Source: Robertkochia flava
GTDB lineage: Bacteria > Bacteroidota > Bacteroidia > Flavobacteriales > Flavobacteriaceae
DNA length: 64,000 nucleotides
Direction of reading: 5' to 3'
Assembly: GCF_020166515.1 (NCBI RefSeq)
Contig: NZ_JAINZT010000002.1
Location: forward strand, 682,001 to 746,000
In this document: positions 34,174 to 42,710 of the stretch, piece after piece
How the letters are laid out: every line of letters starts with the position of its first letter
Numbering within the stretch: the first letter of the stretch is position 1
The notes under the pieces: generated by a model
Database searches by the model: none
The model's input: the letters and a program-made list of their open reading frames with translations, nothing else
Told to the model about the DNA's origin: nothing
Program-made: the position numbers and the translations under genes

Positions 34174-34280
34174 GGGCGCATCCCTGTGAAGTTTTTGCTT
34201 CGCAAAATTCACGGGACCGGGCCATCCGCTGTATCTTTTTAAGCCGGGCTTAAAAAGGATGACGCTGCTGTCCCTTGCGC
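34174..34280. repeat. Structured GC-rich element with two hairpins
   Basis: A 107-nt unit beginning GGGCGCATCCC and ending GTCCCTTGCGC, whose ends can pair (GCGCA/TGCGC). Inside are hairpin 1, GTGAA...TTCAC enclosing TTTTGC/GCAAAA (34186-34212), and hairpin 2, TTTTTAAGCC/GGCTTAAAAA (34235-34255). It codes for nothing. From memory, similar GGGC...CCCT elements recur between genes in flavobacterial genomes; this cannot be checked here. Confidence 0.5.
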
Positions 34281-34309
34281 ATAAGATATGAACCACTAAA
34301 TTCCGCCAT

Positions 34310-34699
34310 ATGTCAAGTATTTTCACACGTATCATCAATGGGGAGATCCCTTGTTATAAAATAGCTGAAGACGAAAACTATTTTGCCTTCTTCGATATCA
34401 ACCCCAATGCCAAAGGGCATACCCTGTGCGTGCCAAAGAAGGAGGTGAACAAGATCTTTGACCTCGATGAGGAAACCTATCTGGGGCTTATGGCATTTTC
34501 AAGAAAAGTGGCCATTGCCCTGGAAAAGGCCGTAGATTGTAAACGCGTTGGGATGGCGGTTATAGGCCTGGAAGTTCCCCATGTTCACGTACACCTTATC
34601 CCGTTAAATCATATGGGGGAGATGACCTTTCAGGAAAAGGAAAAAATGACTCCGGAGCAGTTCGATGAACTCGCTGCCAGGGTCAGGGAGCAGCTGTAA
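34310..34699 (+). CDS. HIT-family hydrolase
   Basis: 129 residues of the HINT/HIT type: SSIFTRIINGEIPCYKIAEDENYFAFFDINPNAKGHTLCVPKKEV at the N-terminus and the catalytic histidine triad GLEVPHVHVHLIPL near residues 86-99. Such proteins hydrolyse nucleotide phosphoramidates or dinucleoside polyphosphates; the physiological substrate is unclear. It overlaps the convergent gene at its 3' end by 17 nt. Confidence 0.93.
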   Translation: MSSIFTRIINGEIPCYKIAEDENYFAFFDINPNAKGHTLCVPKKEVNKIFDLDEETYLGLMAFSRKVAIALEKAVDCKRVGMAVIGLEVPHVHVHLIPLNHMGEMTFQEKEKMTPEQFDELAARVREQL

Positions 34700-35048
34700 A
34701 CAGTTCCGGGGTGTTTAAAAACAGGTAGGAAGCCACCGCAGCCACCATGATAAGGGCAAGGATCGCGTAGGTGAGTCCCTTCAAACGGAAAGTGGTGGTT
34801 GGAGTACCCATACTTCTCAGGTAAAAGGCCTTTACCCGTTCAATATCATCGGTATAACGCACCGGGTAGATGGTGGTCTCGCATTTCTGGCACTCGATCT
34901 TTTCGGAAAGATCGTCCGTAAGGCGGTAAAACCAGGGCGTGTTCACCTCCTTCTGGGATACGGTAAAAAGTAAGCTGTTGTTGGAGAAGCATTCAGGGCA
35001 ATTGCTCGATAGCGTTGCCGTTTGAAATACCTTTTTGCTCAGGTTCAT
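34683..35048 (-). CDS. Unknown protein with Cys-pair motifs and C-terminal membrane helix
   Basis: 121 residues. Two CxxC pairs, SSNCPECFSNN (residues 17-20) and IECQKCETT (53-56), suggest a zinc-ribbon-like domain. A single hydrophobic helix (LTYAILALIMVAAVASYLFL) lies near the C-terminus. I do not recognise the family. Its ATG overlaps the stop of the histidine kinase gene (ATGA), so it is cotranscribed and may work with that kinase, which lacks a response regulator nearby. Confidence 0.65.
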   Translation of the reverse strand: MNLSKKVFQTATLSSNCPECFSNNSLLFTVSQKEVNTPWFYRLTDDLSEKIECQKCETTIYPVRYTDDIERVKAFYLRSMGTPTTTFRLKGLTYAILALIMVAAVASYLFLNTPELFTAAP

Positions 35049-36190
35049 GGATAAGCGGTTTTTAAGATGATTTGCATGGTTGTTCCTTTATCTATCGCAG
35101 AGTGCAACACCTTCACCTTTCCGTCATGATAGTCCTCTATAATTCTCTTAACCAGCGATAGGCCCAGACCCCACCCCCTTTTTTTGGTGGTGAAACCCGG
35201 GTCAAATATACGGTTATAATCGTTTTTGGGAATGCCCTTTCCGGTATCCGTAATATTTATTCGGGCAAATTTATGGTCGCCGGAAATCGTAACTTTCAGG
35301 TCTCCCTTTCCCTTCATGGCATCAATGGCATTTTTTACCAGGTTCTCAATGGTCCAGCTGTAGAGCTGGGTATTGATCATGGAATAGTGGGCTTCCTGGT
35401 CGCTTTTAAAAGCGAAATTCACCTGTTTGGAGGTGCGTGCCTTCAGGTACTCCAGGGTAGCCAGGGTCTCTTCTACCAGGTTCTTTCGCTCCAGGGAGGG
35501 GATAGACCCTATTTTAGAAAATCGCTCGGTAATGGTCTCCAGTCGGCTGATGTCTTTTTCGATTTCCCTGGTCACCTCCGGATCTACGCCCTCCTCGCTT
35601 TTCAGGATCTCGGTCCATCCCAATAGTGAGGAGATCGGGGTACCGATCTGGTGAGCAGTTTCCTTGGCCATTCCAGCCCATAATTTATTCTGATCACTAA
35701 TCATGGAAGTGTGGTAAAAAAAGTAAACCACTGCCGCAAAAAGTACAATGATCAGAATCAGCGCTATGGGGTAGTATTTGAGATTGTTCAGTACCTCTGA
35801 ATTTCCGTAATACAGGGTGCCGTACTTATCGTTTTTATATGTGACCTCTATAGGCGCGTTCTCCTGGGAGAATTGATGGATCTTATTGAAGAGGTAAATG
35901 CTGTCATTGACTTTGGTTTCCGGGATGTTGTTTAACCGCAGTTCTCCGTCCATCCCCACATAGATCATCGGGGTGCTTCTGTTGTTTTTCAGGACCTCCA
36001 GGGTCAGGTCTCCGAGGTCGCGGTCCAGGTCGGTGGTCTGAAGAAACTCTGCCTGTGCCTGCGCCCATATCTTCATCTTGGTGCGTTCTTCCTCCTTGAA
36101 CCTCTGAAAGAAAATGTAGGTATTGAAAAGAATGGAAACAACGATGGCAAAGGAAGATATTATAAGGATCCAGCGGGTGGTTTTGTTCAT
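35045..36190 (-). CDS. Sensor histidine kinase, membrane-bound, orphan
   Basis: 381 residues. Two membrane helices (about 8-27 and 139-160) flank a roughly 110-residue periplasmic sensor region. The H box KETAHQIGTPISSLLGW places the phospho-acceptor at H180; the N box is ENLVKNAIDAM, and the G boxes are ITDTGKGIP and KKRGWGLGLSLVKRII. No HAMP domain or receiver is seen and no regulator gene is adjacent. It is coupled by a 4-nt overlap to the zinc-ribbon-like membrane protein. Confidence 0.9.
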   Translation of the reverse strand: MNKTTRWILIISSFAIVVSILFNTYIFFQRFKEEERTKMKIWAQAQAEFLQTTDLDRDLGDLTLEVLKNNRSTPMIYVGMDGELRLNNIPETKVNDSIYLFNKIHQFSQENAPIEVTYKNDKYGTLYYGNSEVLNNLKYYPIALILIIVLFAAVVYFFYHTSMISDQNKLWAGMAKETAHQIGTPISSLLGWTEILKSEEGVDPEVTREIEKDISRLETITERFSKIGSIPSLERKNLVEETLATLEYLKARTSKQVNFAFKSDQEAHYSMINTQLYSWTIENLVKNAIDAMKGKGDLKVTISGDHKFARINITDTGKGIPKNDYNRIFDPGFTTKKRGWGLGLSLVKRIIEDYHDGKVKVLHSAIDKGTTMQIILKTAYP

Positions 36191-36319
36191 GAAAGTGCTT
36201 TCATTTGACTAAGCGTTACTATAAATATAAATGAAAAACCTTTACGATTATTGTCTGCTCTGCTGCAAAAACATTTTCTCAGCTATCCGAGAATGGCTAT
36301 TTTTGTTCAAAATTTCACC

Positions 36320-37198
36320 ATGCTAACCATTGATCCCAAAGACATTCCGACGGCCAGGTTGCACGGCTACCTTCTGGGGGCTGTTGGACCAAGGCCTATA
36401 GCGTTTGCAAGCACATTGAGTAAAGATGGAAAAGTTAACCTGTCTCCTTTTAGCTTTTTTAATGTGTTCAGTGCCAATCCTCCGGTGATGATCTTTTCTC
36501 CGGCAAGGCGGGTACGCGATAATACGACCAAGCATACCCTGGAAAATGTTATTGCCACCAAAGAGGTGGTGATCAATGTGGTAAATTACGACATGGTACA
36601 GCAGATGTCGCTTAGCAGTACCGAATATCCTGAAGGGGTAAATGAGTTTGAGAAGGCCGGACTCACTATGGAGACCTCAGAAATTGTGGCGCCTTTCAGG
36701 GTTAAGGAATCGCCGGTGCAGTTCGAATGCAGGGTGCTTGAGGTTAAAGCCCTCGGTACCGAAGGTGGTGCCGGAAACCTGGTGATCTGTGAGGTCGTCA
36801 GGCTTCATATCAACGAAGAGGTGCTCGACGCACAAGGACAGATAGACCAGGATAAAATAGACCTGGTAAGCCGGATGGGGGGTAATTGGTATTCCCGGGC
36901 GAACGCCGGTCTCTTCGAAGTGCCTAAGCCCTTGTCCAGTCTCGGAATCGGGGTAGACCGGATACCTGAACAGGTAAGACTCAGTAAGGTGCTTACCGGG
37001 AATGATCTGGGAAAACTGGGTAATGTGGAGCGCTTGCCCGATCCGGAAGAGGTGGAGGCTTTTGTAAGCAGTTCGCTCCAGGCCAAAAAAGTACTGAGTT
37101 CAGGAGCGCTGGATCAGGTGCATCTTATGGCACAGGAATTATTGAGAACAGATAAAACAGCAGACGCCTGGAAACTACTTCTGGCGGCTGTTAAATAA
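36320..37198 (+). CDS. Flavin reductase-like (DIM6/NTAB) protein
   Basis: 292 residues from ATG 36320. The flavin-binding domain shows GYLLGAVGPRPIAFASTLSKDGKVNLSPFSFFNVFSANPPVMIFSPA, then FECRVLEVKALGTEGGAGNLVICEVVRLHI. The C-terminal 100 residues are an extension common in Bacteroidota members of this group. The substrate is unknown. Upstream in-frame ATGs (36251, 36293) would add a tail that the conserved start does not support. Confidence 0.85.
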   Translation: MLTIDPKDIPTARLHGYLLGAVGPRPIAFASTLSKDGKVNLSPFSFFNVFSANPPVMIFSPARRVRDNTTKHTLENVIATKEVVINVVNYDMVQQMSLSSTEYPEGVNEFEKAGLTMETSEIVAPFRVKESPVQFECRVLEVKALGTEGGAGNLVICEVVRLHINEEVLDAQGQIDQDKIDLVSRMGGNWYSRANAGLFEVPKPLSSLGIGVDRIPEQVRLSKVLTGNDLGKLGNVERLPDPEEVEAFVSSSLQAKKVLSSGALDQVHLMAQELLRTDKTADAWKLLLAAVK

Positions 37199-37223
37199 CT
37201 TTATTTAATTATATCATTTTTAC

Positions 37224-37598
37224 ATGGAAGTACAAGGAAGAATCAAGATGATCGGAGAGACTAAGACCTTCGGAAACAACGGTTTTAGAAAGAGAGAGAT
37301 GGTGGTTACCACTGAAGAGCAATACCCGCAACACATTATGATCGAATTCGTTCAGGATAAGACCGACCTGTTGAATAATTTTAACGTTGGGCAGGAAGTA
37401 AAGGTAAGTATCAACCTCAGGGGTAGAGAATGGGTAAGCCCGCAGGGGGAAACCAAGTACTTCAATACCGTTCAGGGGTGGAGAATAGAAAATCTCGTTC
37501 AGGATGCTCCTGCAGGAATGCCACCGGTACCACCGGCAGACGCATTTGAACCGGCAAATGATTTTAAGGAGGAAGATCACGATGATCTGCCGTTCTAG
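37224..37598 (+). CDS. DUF3127 protein (OB-fold-like)
   Basis: 124 residues: MEVQGRIKMIGETKTFGNNGFRKREMVVTTEEQYPQHIMIEFVQDKTDLLNNFNVGQEVKVSINLRGREW is the DUF3127 domain, with an OB-like strand pattern that resembles single-stranded DNA-binding proteins. The tail is acidic (FKEEDHDDLPF), like the C-terminal tips of SSB. That suggests a nucleic-acid role, but none is established. A terminator follows. Confidence 0.85.
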   Translation: MEVQGRIKMIGETKTFGNNGFRKREMVVTTEEQYPQHIMIEFVQDKTDLLNNFNVGQEVKVSINLRGREWVSPQGETKYFNTVQGWRIENLVQDAPAGMPPVPPADAFEPANDFKEEDHDDLPF

Positions 37599-37617
37599 AA
37601 ACGTGTAACATATTAAA

Positions 37618-37645
37618 AAGGAAGGTGGTTCACCTTCCTTTTTTT
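37618..37645 (+). terminator. Terminator of the DUF3127 gene
   Basis: AAGGAAGGTG (37618-37627), loop GTT, CACCTTCCTT (37631-37640) and T. Confidence 0.9.
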
Positions 37646-37648
37646 GTA

Positions 37649-37678
37649 TAAAAAAAGCCCCGGAGGTTAACCGGGACT
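37649..37678 (-). terminator. Minus-strand terminator-like hairpin without a minus-strand gene
   Basis: Read leftwards, AGTCCCGG (37678-37671) pairs with CCGGGGCT (37663-37656), one G-U pair, and runs into seven T. No minus-strand gene lies between here and the acyl-CoA synthetase stop at 38841; it may limit antisense transcription entering from that side. Confidence 0.4.
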
Positions 37679-37841
37679 AATGTTGTGGTTTTAGGTTTTG
37701 CCTTTATATAAACTCAAAAAGCAATGATGAAATAAGTGGTTTTTAAAGGCTTTATAAAGTTTAAATATTTTTTTTGTTTTGCCAAGAAAAATCATCAAAA
37801 ATTGATATGTCATTAATTTTTTAGTAAAATAGTTGCGTTAT

Positions 37842-38480
37842 ATGTTTTTTCTGAGCTCAACCCATTATTTCCCTCCTGTATCTTCCGCTTCACCTGAAGG
37901 AGTAGTGGCTGCCGGGGGAGACCTTCATCCCGATCGCCTGATCCTGGCCTATCGCTCAGGTATTTTTCCCTGGTATGAGGATGGGACTCCAATCCTTTGG
38001 TGGAGCCCGGATCCCAGAATGGTGCTTTATCCGGAAGAACTGAAAATTCATAAGAGTATGAAGCAGTTCATGCGAAATACCCAATTGGAAGTTACCTGGG
38101 ATAAAGCCTTCGGACAGGTCATTCGCGAATGTGCCCTGATCAATCGCCCGGGACAGTCCGGGACCTGGATCACGGCAGAAATGATAGAAGCATATACTAC
38201 CTTGCACCATCGGGGTATCGCCAGGTCGGTAGAGGTTTGGGATGGAGAAGAACTCGTTGGAGGATTATACGGCATTAACCTGGGACATGTTTTCTGTGGT
38301 GAAAGCATGTTTGCCAAAACCAGTAACGCTTCCAAACTGGCATTTATTAAGCATGTAGAGCGATTAAAGTCGGAAGGATGTAAACTTATCGATTGCCAGG
38401 TGTATACCCAACATCTTGCCAGTCTCGGGGCTCGGGAGATCGACAGGGAGGTGTTTCTGAGTATTCTGAACAGGGGGTAA
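37842..38480 (+). CDS. aat: Leucyl/phenylalanyl-tRNA--protein transferase
   Basis: 212 residues; adds Leu or Phe to N-terminal Lys/Arg of proteins, marking them for ClpS/ClpAP (N-end rule). Motifs: MFFLSSTHYFPPVSSASPEG, GGDLHPDRLILAYRSGIFPWY, WWSPDPRMVL, SGTWITAEMIEAY, LVGGLYGINLGHVFCGESMFAKTSNASKLAFIKHV, and IDCQVYTQHLASLGAREIDREVFL. ATG 37842 is used; the in-frame TTG at 37833 has no support. Confidence 0.95.
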   Translation: MFFLSSTHYFPPVSSASPEGVVAAGGDLHPDRLILAYRSGIFPWYEDGTPILWWSPDPRMVLYPEELKIHKSMKQFMRNTQLEVTWDKAFGQVIRECALINRPGQSGTWITAEMIEAYTTLHHRGIARSVEVWDGEELVGGLYGINLGHVFCGESMFAKTSNASKLAFIKHVERLKSEGCKLIDCQVYTQHLASLGAREIDREVFLSILNRG

Positions 38481-38840
38481 CCGCCCCGTCTCAGGACGTT
38501 GTCCTGAGTCACCCTGTCTGTAGGTAATGGCAGGATTTCCTCTCGTTAGGGATGGCAGGCCCTCCTTGGAAAGGCGGGGGTATCCCCCGATTTCACATTA
38601 TACTGTTTATGCGGAAAAAAAGAGACTCTTCTCCCTCAGGAAAGGGTTGCCACGCCGTTGGCGGGGAGAGGAGGGGTTCATATGCAGTGGACGGAGAAAA
38701 GGATTGCTACCCTCCCCCTCGAAGGAGGAGGTGGTTCGGGTAACGTGTGGCGGAGGAGGTACGCTGTTTTGTAATGCTTAAGCCCATTGGGAGGCTCTAC
38801 AATCCCATAATCTCATTATTTCATAATCTCATAATTCTAC
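38481..38840. other. Gene-free region with hairpins and decayed repeats
   Basis: Hairpins CTCAGGAC-GTT-GTCCTGAG (38491-38509) and GGGGG-TAT-CCCCC (38576-38588) are seen, then GC-rich fragments such as CCCTCCCCCTCGAAGGAGG, and a short simple repeat of CATAATCTCAT near 38808-38833. The short open frames here have no protein-like character. Confidence 0.5.
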
Positions 38841-40655
38841 CTAAATCACGAAATCTGTCATTTTAGACGCATACAATTCATCTATGGCTTTTTCAAAATG
38901 GGCGGATATGATCTTTCGTCTGATCTTCAGGGTAGGGGTGAGCTCTTCCTCTTCCTGGGAAAACTCCCTGTGGAGCAGTTTGATCCTTTTGATCTTCTGA
39001 AATTCGGCAAGTTCTTCCTGCAACAGGTTGATCTTGTCTTCAAAGAATTTTTTGATTTCTGTATGGTTAAGGAGGTCTGCTATACCCTGATAGTCGAGCG
39101 ATAACTGGGAAGCGTAATTTTTAAGGGCTTCAAAGTTGGGTACGACCAGGGCAGTAACAAAAGGCTTACCCTCGGCCACCAGCATGGCCTGTTCTATGAA
39201 ATTATCATTGGTCAAAAGGCTTTCCGTTTGCTGGGGGACGATATACTTACCCCCTGCGGTCTTCATGAGGTCTTTTATCCGGTCTGTAATATACAGACTC
39301 CCGTCACTCTCTATGCGACCTGCGTCTCCGGTTCTGAACCATTCGCCTTCAAAGACCGCCCTGGTTTCCTGTTCCTTGTTGTAATACCCTTTCATAACAG
39401 TCGGGGCCTTTACCAGGATCTCGTCATCTTTCCCGATCCTGATCTCAATGCCTTCCAGGGGCTTTCCAACAGAACCGATCTTATAGTGGTGCCTGCTGAA
39501 GGCAGTAACGGTGGCGGTGGTTTCCGTCAGGCCATATCCTATGGTTACCGGGATGCCCGCAGCAATCAAAAAGTCCTGGATCTCCGGGGAAAGGGGGGCG
39601 CCGGCAGTGGGGGTCATTTTCAGGTGGCCTCCCACTATATCTTTGATCTTGTTCAGTACCAGTTGATCTGCGATGCGTTTTTTTATTCCTGTAGAAAAAG
39701 GCACTCTCCCATGCTGATTTATGATCTTCTGGTAATTTCTGCCCTGTTCCACTGCCCAATGGAAGACCTTCTTTTTGCCTGGAGAAGCGGTTTCAAGACG
39801 GTTTTGAATCTCATTATAGATCTTCTCGTACAGCCGTGGTACCGTGCAGAAAAGCGTGGGTTTTACCGCCTGAAGGGCTTCCATGATCGCTTTCGGGTGG
39901 GTCAGTACAGAAACCTTGAGCCCCCGGTGCAGGCAATAAAGCGTCCAGGTGCGTTCAAAAACATGACTCAGGGGTAAGAAGGAAAGCGAATGGTCCTGGT
40001 CTGTAATAAACGAAAGGTATTTATCGTGGATATCAAAGGCGGCAACCATATTGGAATGAGAGAGCATGACCCCTTTGGGTTCTCCGGTGGTTCCGGAGGT
40101 ATAGATTATTGTGGCCAGATCGTCTTTCCCTGTGGATTTCATCCGGGATTCAAGTTCAGCAATGATTTCCGGACCCTGAGTGACCTTTCTGAATGCAGAT
40201 AATAAGAGGGGCGCAGGGTCATTCGTTTTCCCTGTATCCTCAAAAGAAACAATGGTTTCCAATGGGGTTAAACCACGCTCCAGGATGGCATGGGCCTTGT
40301 TGAACTGTTCCCTGCTTCCGGTAAAAACCAACCGGATCGCAGCATCGTTGATAATATATTCAGCCTGTTTAGAAGTATTGGTGGCATAGATGGGTACCGT
40401 AACCGCTCCTATGCTCATAATGGCCAGGTCGGTGAGTATCCATTCTATGGAATTCTGGGCAAAAATGGCCACCTTTTCCTGAGGGGCTATTCCGTGATCG
40501 ATTAGGGCAGCAGCAATTTCCCTGATCTGTTCTTCAATGATCCCTCCCCGGAGGTCCTCCCATTGGCCGGTAGATGAGTTAAGGAGTGCAAGAGCCGGTT
40601 TTTTCGGGTTGCTATTGATTTGTTCAAAAATGGAAACTACCGTATGATCTTTCAT
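38841..40655 (-). CDS. Long-chain acyl-CoA synthetase (AMP-forming)
   Basis: 604 residues of the AMP-binding superfamily, FadD/FadD15-like. Core motifs: IIYTSGTTGEPKGVMLSHSNM, LSFLPLSHVFERTWTLYCLHRG, GYGLTETTATVTAFSR, EWFRTGDAGRIESDGSLYITDRIKDLMKTAGGKYIVPQQTE. It activates fatty acids to acyl-CoA for degradation or lipid synthesis, at the inner membrane. It is separated by only 30 nt from the upstream tag gene and both point left. Confidence 0.92.
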   Translation of the reverse strand: MKDHTVVSIFEQINSNPKKPALALLNSSTGQWEDLRGGIIEEQIREIAAALIDHGIAPQEKVAIFAQNSIEWILTDLAIMSIGAVTVPIYATNTSKQAEYIINDAAIRLVFTGSREQFNKAHAILERGLTPLETIVSFEDTGKTNDPAPLLLSAFRKVTQGPEIIAELESRMKSTGKDDLATIIYTSGTTGEPKGVMLSHSNMVAAFDIHDKYLSFITDQDHSLSFLPLSHVFERTWTLYCLHRGLKVSVLTHPKAIMEALQAVKPTLFCTVPRLYEKIYNEIQNRLETASPGKKKVFHWAVEQGRNYQKIINQHGRVPFSTGIKKRIADQLVLNKIKDIVGGHLKMTPTAGAPLSPEIQDFLIAAGIPVTIGYGLTETTATVTAFSRHHYKIGSVGKPLEGIEIRIGKDDEILVKAPTVMKGYYNKEQETRAVFEGEWFRTGDAGRIESDGSLYITDRIKDLMKTAGGKYIVPQQTESLLTNDNFIEQAMLVAEGKPFVTALVVPNFEALKNYASQLSLDYQGIADLLNHTEIKKFFEDKINLLQEELAEFQKIKRIKLLHREFSQEEEELTPTLKIRRKIISAHFEKAIDELYASKMTDFVI

Positions 40656-40685
40656 CTTTCTCTGTAATTATAACTGCCTGTTTTT

Positions 40686-41249
40686 TCAATTCTGCACTTC
40701 TTCATACCGGAAGCAATCGGTAACATGGTCATTCACCATACCCGTAGCCTGCATATGGGCGTACACCACGGTGCTGCCAACAAACTTGAATCCCCGCTTT
40801 TTGAGGTCCTTACTGATCTGGTCAGACAGGGGGGTGTTGGCCGGAATGTCGGAATGCGATGCAAAGTGGTTTTGTATGGGCTGGTGATCCACAAAACCCC
40901 AAATGTATTCGCTGAAACTGCCGAATTCCTTCTGTACCTCCATAAACGCTTTGGCATTGGATACCGTTGCACGGATCTTCAGTTTATTTCTTATTATTCC
41001 CGGATCCTCCATGAGTTCCAGGAGTTTAGTTTCTGAATAGGCGGCGATCTTTCTGTAGTTGAACCCGTCGAAGGCCTTTCTGAAATTCTCCCTTTTTCGC
41101 AGGATGGTGATCCAGCTTAAGCCGGCCTGGAAGGTTTCTAAAATGAGGAATTCAAATAGTTTGTCGTCATGCTTTACCGGGACCCCCCATTCGGTGTCGT
41201 GATACGTTTCGTATAAGGGGTCGCCCTTGCACCAGGAACATCTTTTCAT
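40686..41249 (-). CDS. tag: DNA-3-methyladenine glycosylase I
   Basis: 187 residues; removes 3-methyladenine from alkylated DNA. MKRCSWCKGDPLYETYHDTEWGVP and MVNDHVTDCFRYEE contain the zinc ligands of the Tag family (Cys4, His17 and the late His/Cys pair). LFEFLILETFQAGLSWITILRKRENFR holds the catalytic Glu. ATG 41249 is chosen since MKRCSWC is the usual beginning; ATG 41258 is possible. Confidence 0.95.
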   Translation of the reverse strand: MKRCSWCKGDPLYETYHDTEWGVPVKHDDKLFEFLILETFQAGLSWITILRKRENFRKAFDGFNYRKIAAYSETKLLELMEDPGIIRNKLKIRATVSNAKAFMEVQKEFGSFSEYIWGFVDHQPIQNHFASHSDIPANTPLSDQISKDLKKRGFKFVGSTVVYAHMQATGMVNDHVTDCFRYEEVQN

Positions 41250-41350
41250 GAAGATCACAATTGATTTAATAAAGGCAAAGATACGCTTTGTAAGGTTTCT
41301 GTAACTTTGCCACTAAGTTATACAGATGGATTTTAAAAGTGACTTTGAGT

Positions 41351-41977
41351 ATGATGGAAAATAACCGTTCCCAGGTTCTTGACCCGGTTCTGTACAGCGC
41401 TTTGGAAGAGGCTTTGTCTTATGAAGATTTTCGGTCGGAAGTGCAATCCCTGCTCGATACCAATCGGGTGACGGGAATACAGCAGAGCGATGCCTACCTT
41501 CATTACACCTTGATGAATGAAAAGCGTATGGATCGTTGGGAAAAGACGTTTAAAATGTCTGATGATCAGGTGGAACAGGTAAGGGCTTTTTCGGGAGATG
41601 TCACCTGGCTGGTGATCACAGAAGGGTGGTGCGGAGATGGCGCCCATGCCCTTCCTGTCATGAAAAGGATCGCAGACCTCAATGAAGGGATTGCCCTGAG
41701 GATTGTGATACGGGACGAATGGCCGGCCCTTATGGATGCCTATCTTACCAATGGGGCACGCTCCATACCTAAGCTTATTATGATCGATAATGGTTCGGGA
41801 GTGGTGCTGGCTACCTGGGGCCCGAGGCCTGCAAAAGCTACAGCCATGGTAGAGCGGGAGAAACAAGAGAAAGGAACGCTTAGCCCCGAATTCAGGGCCG
41901 CACTCCAAATGTGGTATAATAAGGATAAAGGCAGGGATATCGCCGGGGATCTTATCCGGCTACTCTCCCTGGAATAG
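41351..41977 (+). CDS. Thioredoxin-fold protein with single active-site Cys
   Basis: 208 residues. A helical N-terminal half precedes a thioredoxin-like domain with VTWLVITEGWCGDGAHALPVMKRIADL and a cis-Pro region ARSIPKLIMID. WCGDGA has only one Cys, so it cannot perform the standard CxxC reaction; this WCGD form is common in Flavobacteriia. Start uncertain: GTG 41339, ATG 41351 and ATG 41354 are in frame. It overlaps the convergent TonB-like gene by 18 nt. Confidence 0.8.
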   Translation: MMENNRSQVLDPVLYSALEEALSYEDFRSEVQSLLDTNRVTGIQQSDAYLHYTLMNEKRMDRWEKTFKMSDDQVEQVRAFSGDVTWLVITEGWCGDGAHALPVMKRIADLNEGIALRIVIRDEWPALMDAYLTNGARSIPKLIMIDNGSGVVLATWGPRPAKATAMVEREKQEKGTLSPEFRAALQMWYNKDKGRDIAGDLIRLLSLE

Positions 41978-42676
41978 GTACGTTATAGATCCGAGTTGTT
42001 TTAATTTCCCGGATTCTGCGTTGAATCTGGCCTGTTGGGCGTAGTAGATGGCGTTCTCCACCAGGCACTTGTTGGTGGTGGTAGAACTTTTCTGGTTGAA
42101 TTCGGCGTCGATCACCATGCCTTTATCGTCCACCTCGATGTTGATGACTACTTTCCCGAAACTTTCACAGGTGTAGATCGGATTGGGAATATCGAGTTTA
42201 TAGCGGTCTTTCAGGGAATAGGTAATGGTAGTTCGCCTTTTGATATTTAGAGGCTCCTTCTTTTCTTCCTTCAACAGCTTCTCCATAGCTTCCTTCTGCT
42301 TTTTTAGCTTTTCGGAATATTCCTTGGCAAGGTTGAGGTTTTCAGAAAGCTCATTCAGCTCTTCACCTGCTTCCTGTTCAGCCTCCATCTTTTCGATCTC
42401 TTCCTGCAATTCCTCTAGGGTTTTAAAGTCTTCCAGTTCCTGTGCAAACCTGCTCTCGTTCGCTTCGTTATAAGCCATATGGGTCTCCAGCTTCTGCATG
42501 GGAACAGGTTCTTCTTCCGGGATCTCTTCCTCGGGAAGTTCCTCGTCAAAAGAAAGTTCATAGAGATATTCTTCTTCCTGCTGGTCGCGGAGCTTGATAT
42601 TGTAGGCAGTGAGCACAATGATCCCCATCAGGCAGAAGGTGATGATAAAGGATAATTGTTTGTTATTCAGGTTCAT
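41960..42676 (-). CDS. Membrane-anchored TonB-like protein with coiled coil
   Basis: 238 residues: an N-terminal membrane helix (QLSFIITFCLMGIIVLTAYNI), a long Glu/Lys coiled coil (about 45-145; LEELQEEIEKMEAEQEAGEELNELSENL), and a C-terminal domain with a TonB-like strand-helix pattern (FGKVVINIEVDDKGMVIDAEFN, CLVENAIYYAQQARFNA). The Pro-rich periplasmic linker of classic TonB is replaced by the coiled coil. It may transmit energy or span the periplasm; not assignable further. It is the last gene of the minus-strand ftsX to truB group. Confidence 0.75.
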   Translation of the reverse strand: MNLNNKQLSFIITFCLMGIIVLTAYNIKLRDQQEEEYLYELSFDEELPEEEIPEEEPVPMQKLETHMAYNEANESRFAQELEDFKTLEELQEEIEKMEAEQEAGEELNELSENLNLAKEYSEKLKKQKEAMEKLLKEEKKEPLNIKRRTTITYSLKDRYKLDIPNPIYTCESFGKVVINIEVDDKGMVIDAEFNQKSSTTTNKCLVENAIYYAQQARFNAESGKLKQLGSITYLFQGE

Positions 42677-42710
42677 TATACAGGGACTTGGTGTTTAAAT
42701 ATAGTAAAAA

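Noticed and set aside
38527-38781. Short open frames in the aat-acyl-CoA synthetase gap
   Set aside because: Two overlapping frames are open only because the GC-rich hairpin debris lacks stops; the proteins are rich in Gly/Arg/Pro without structure.
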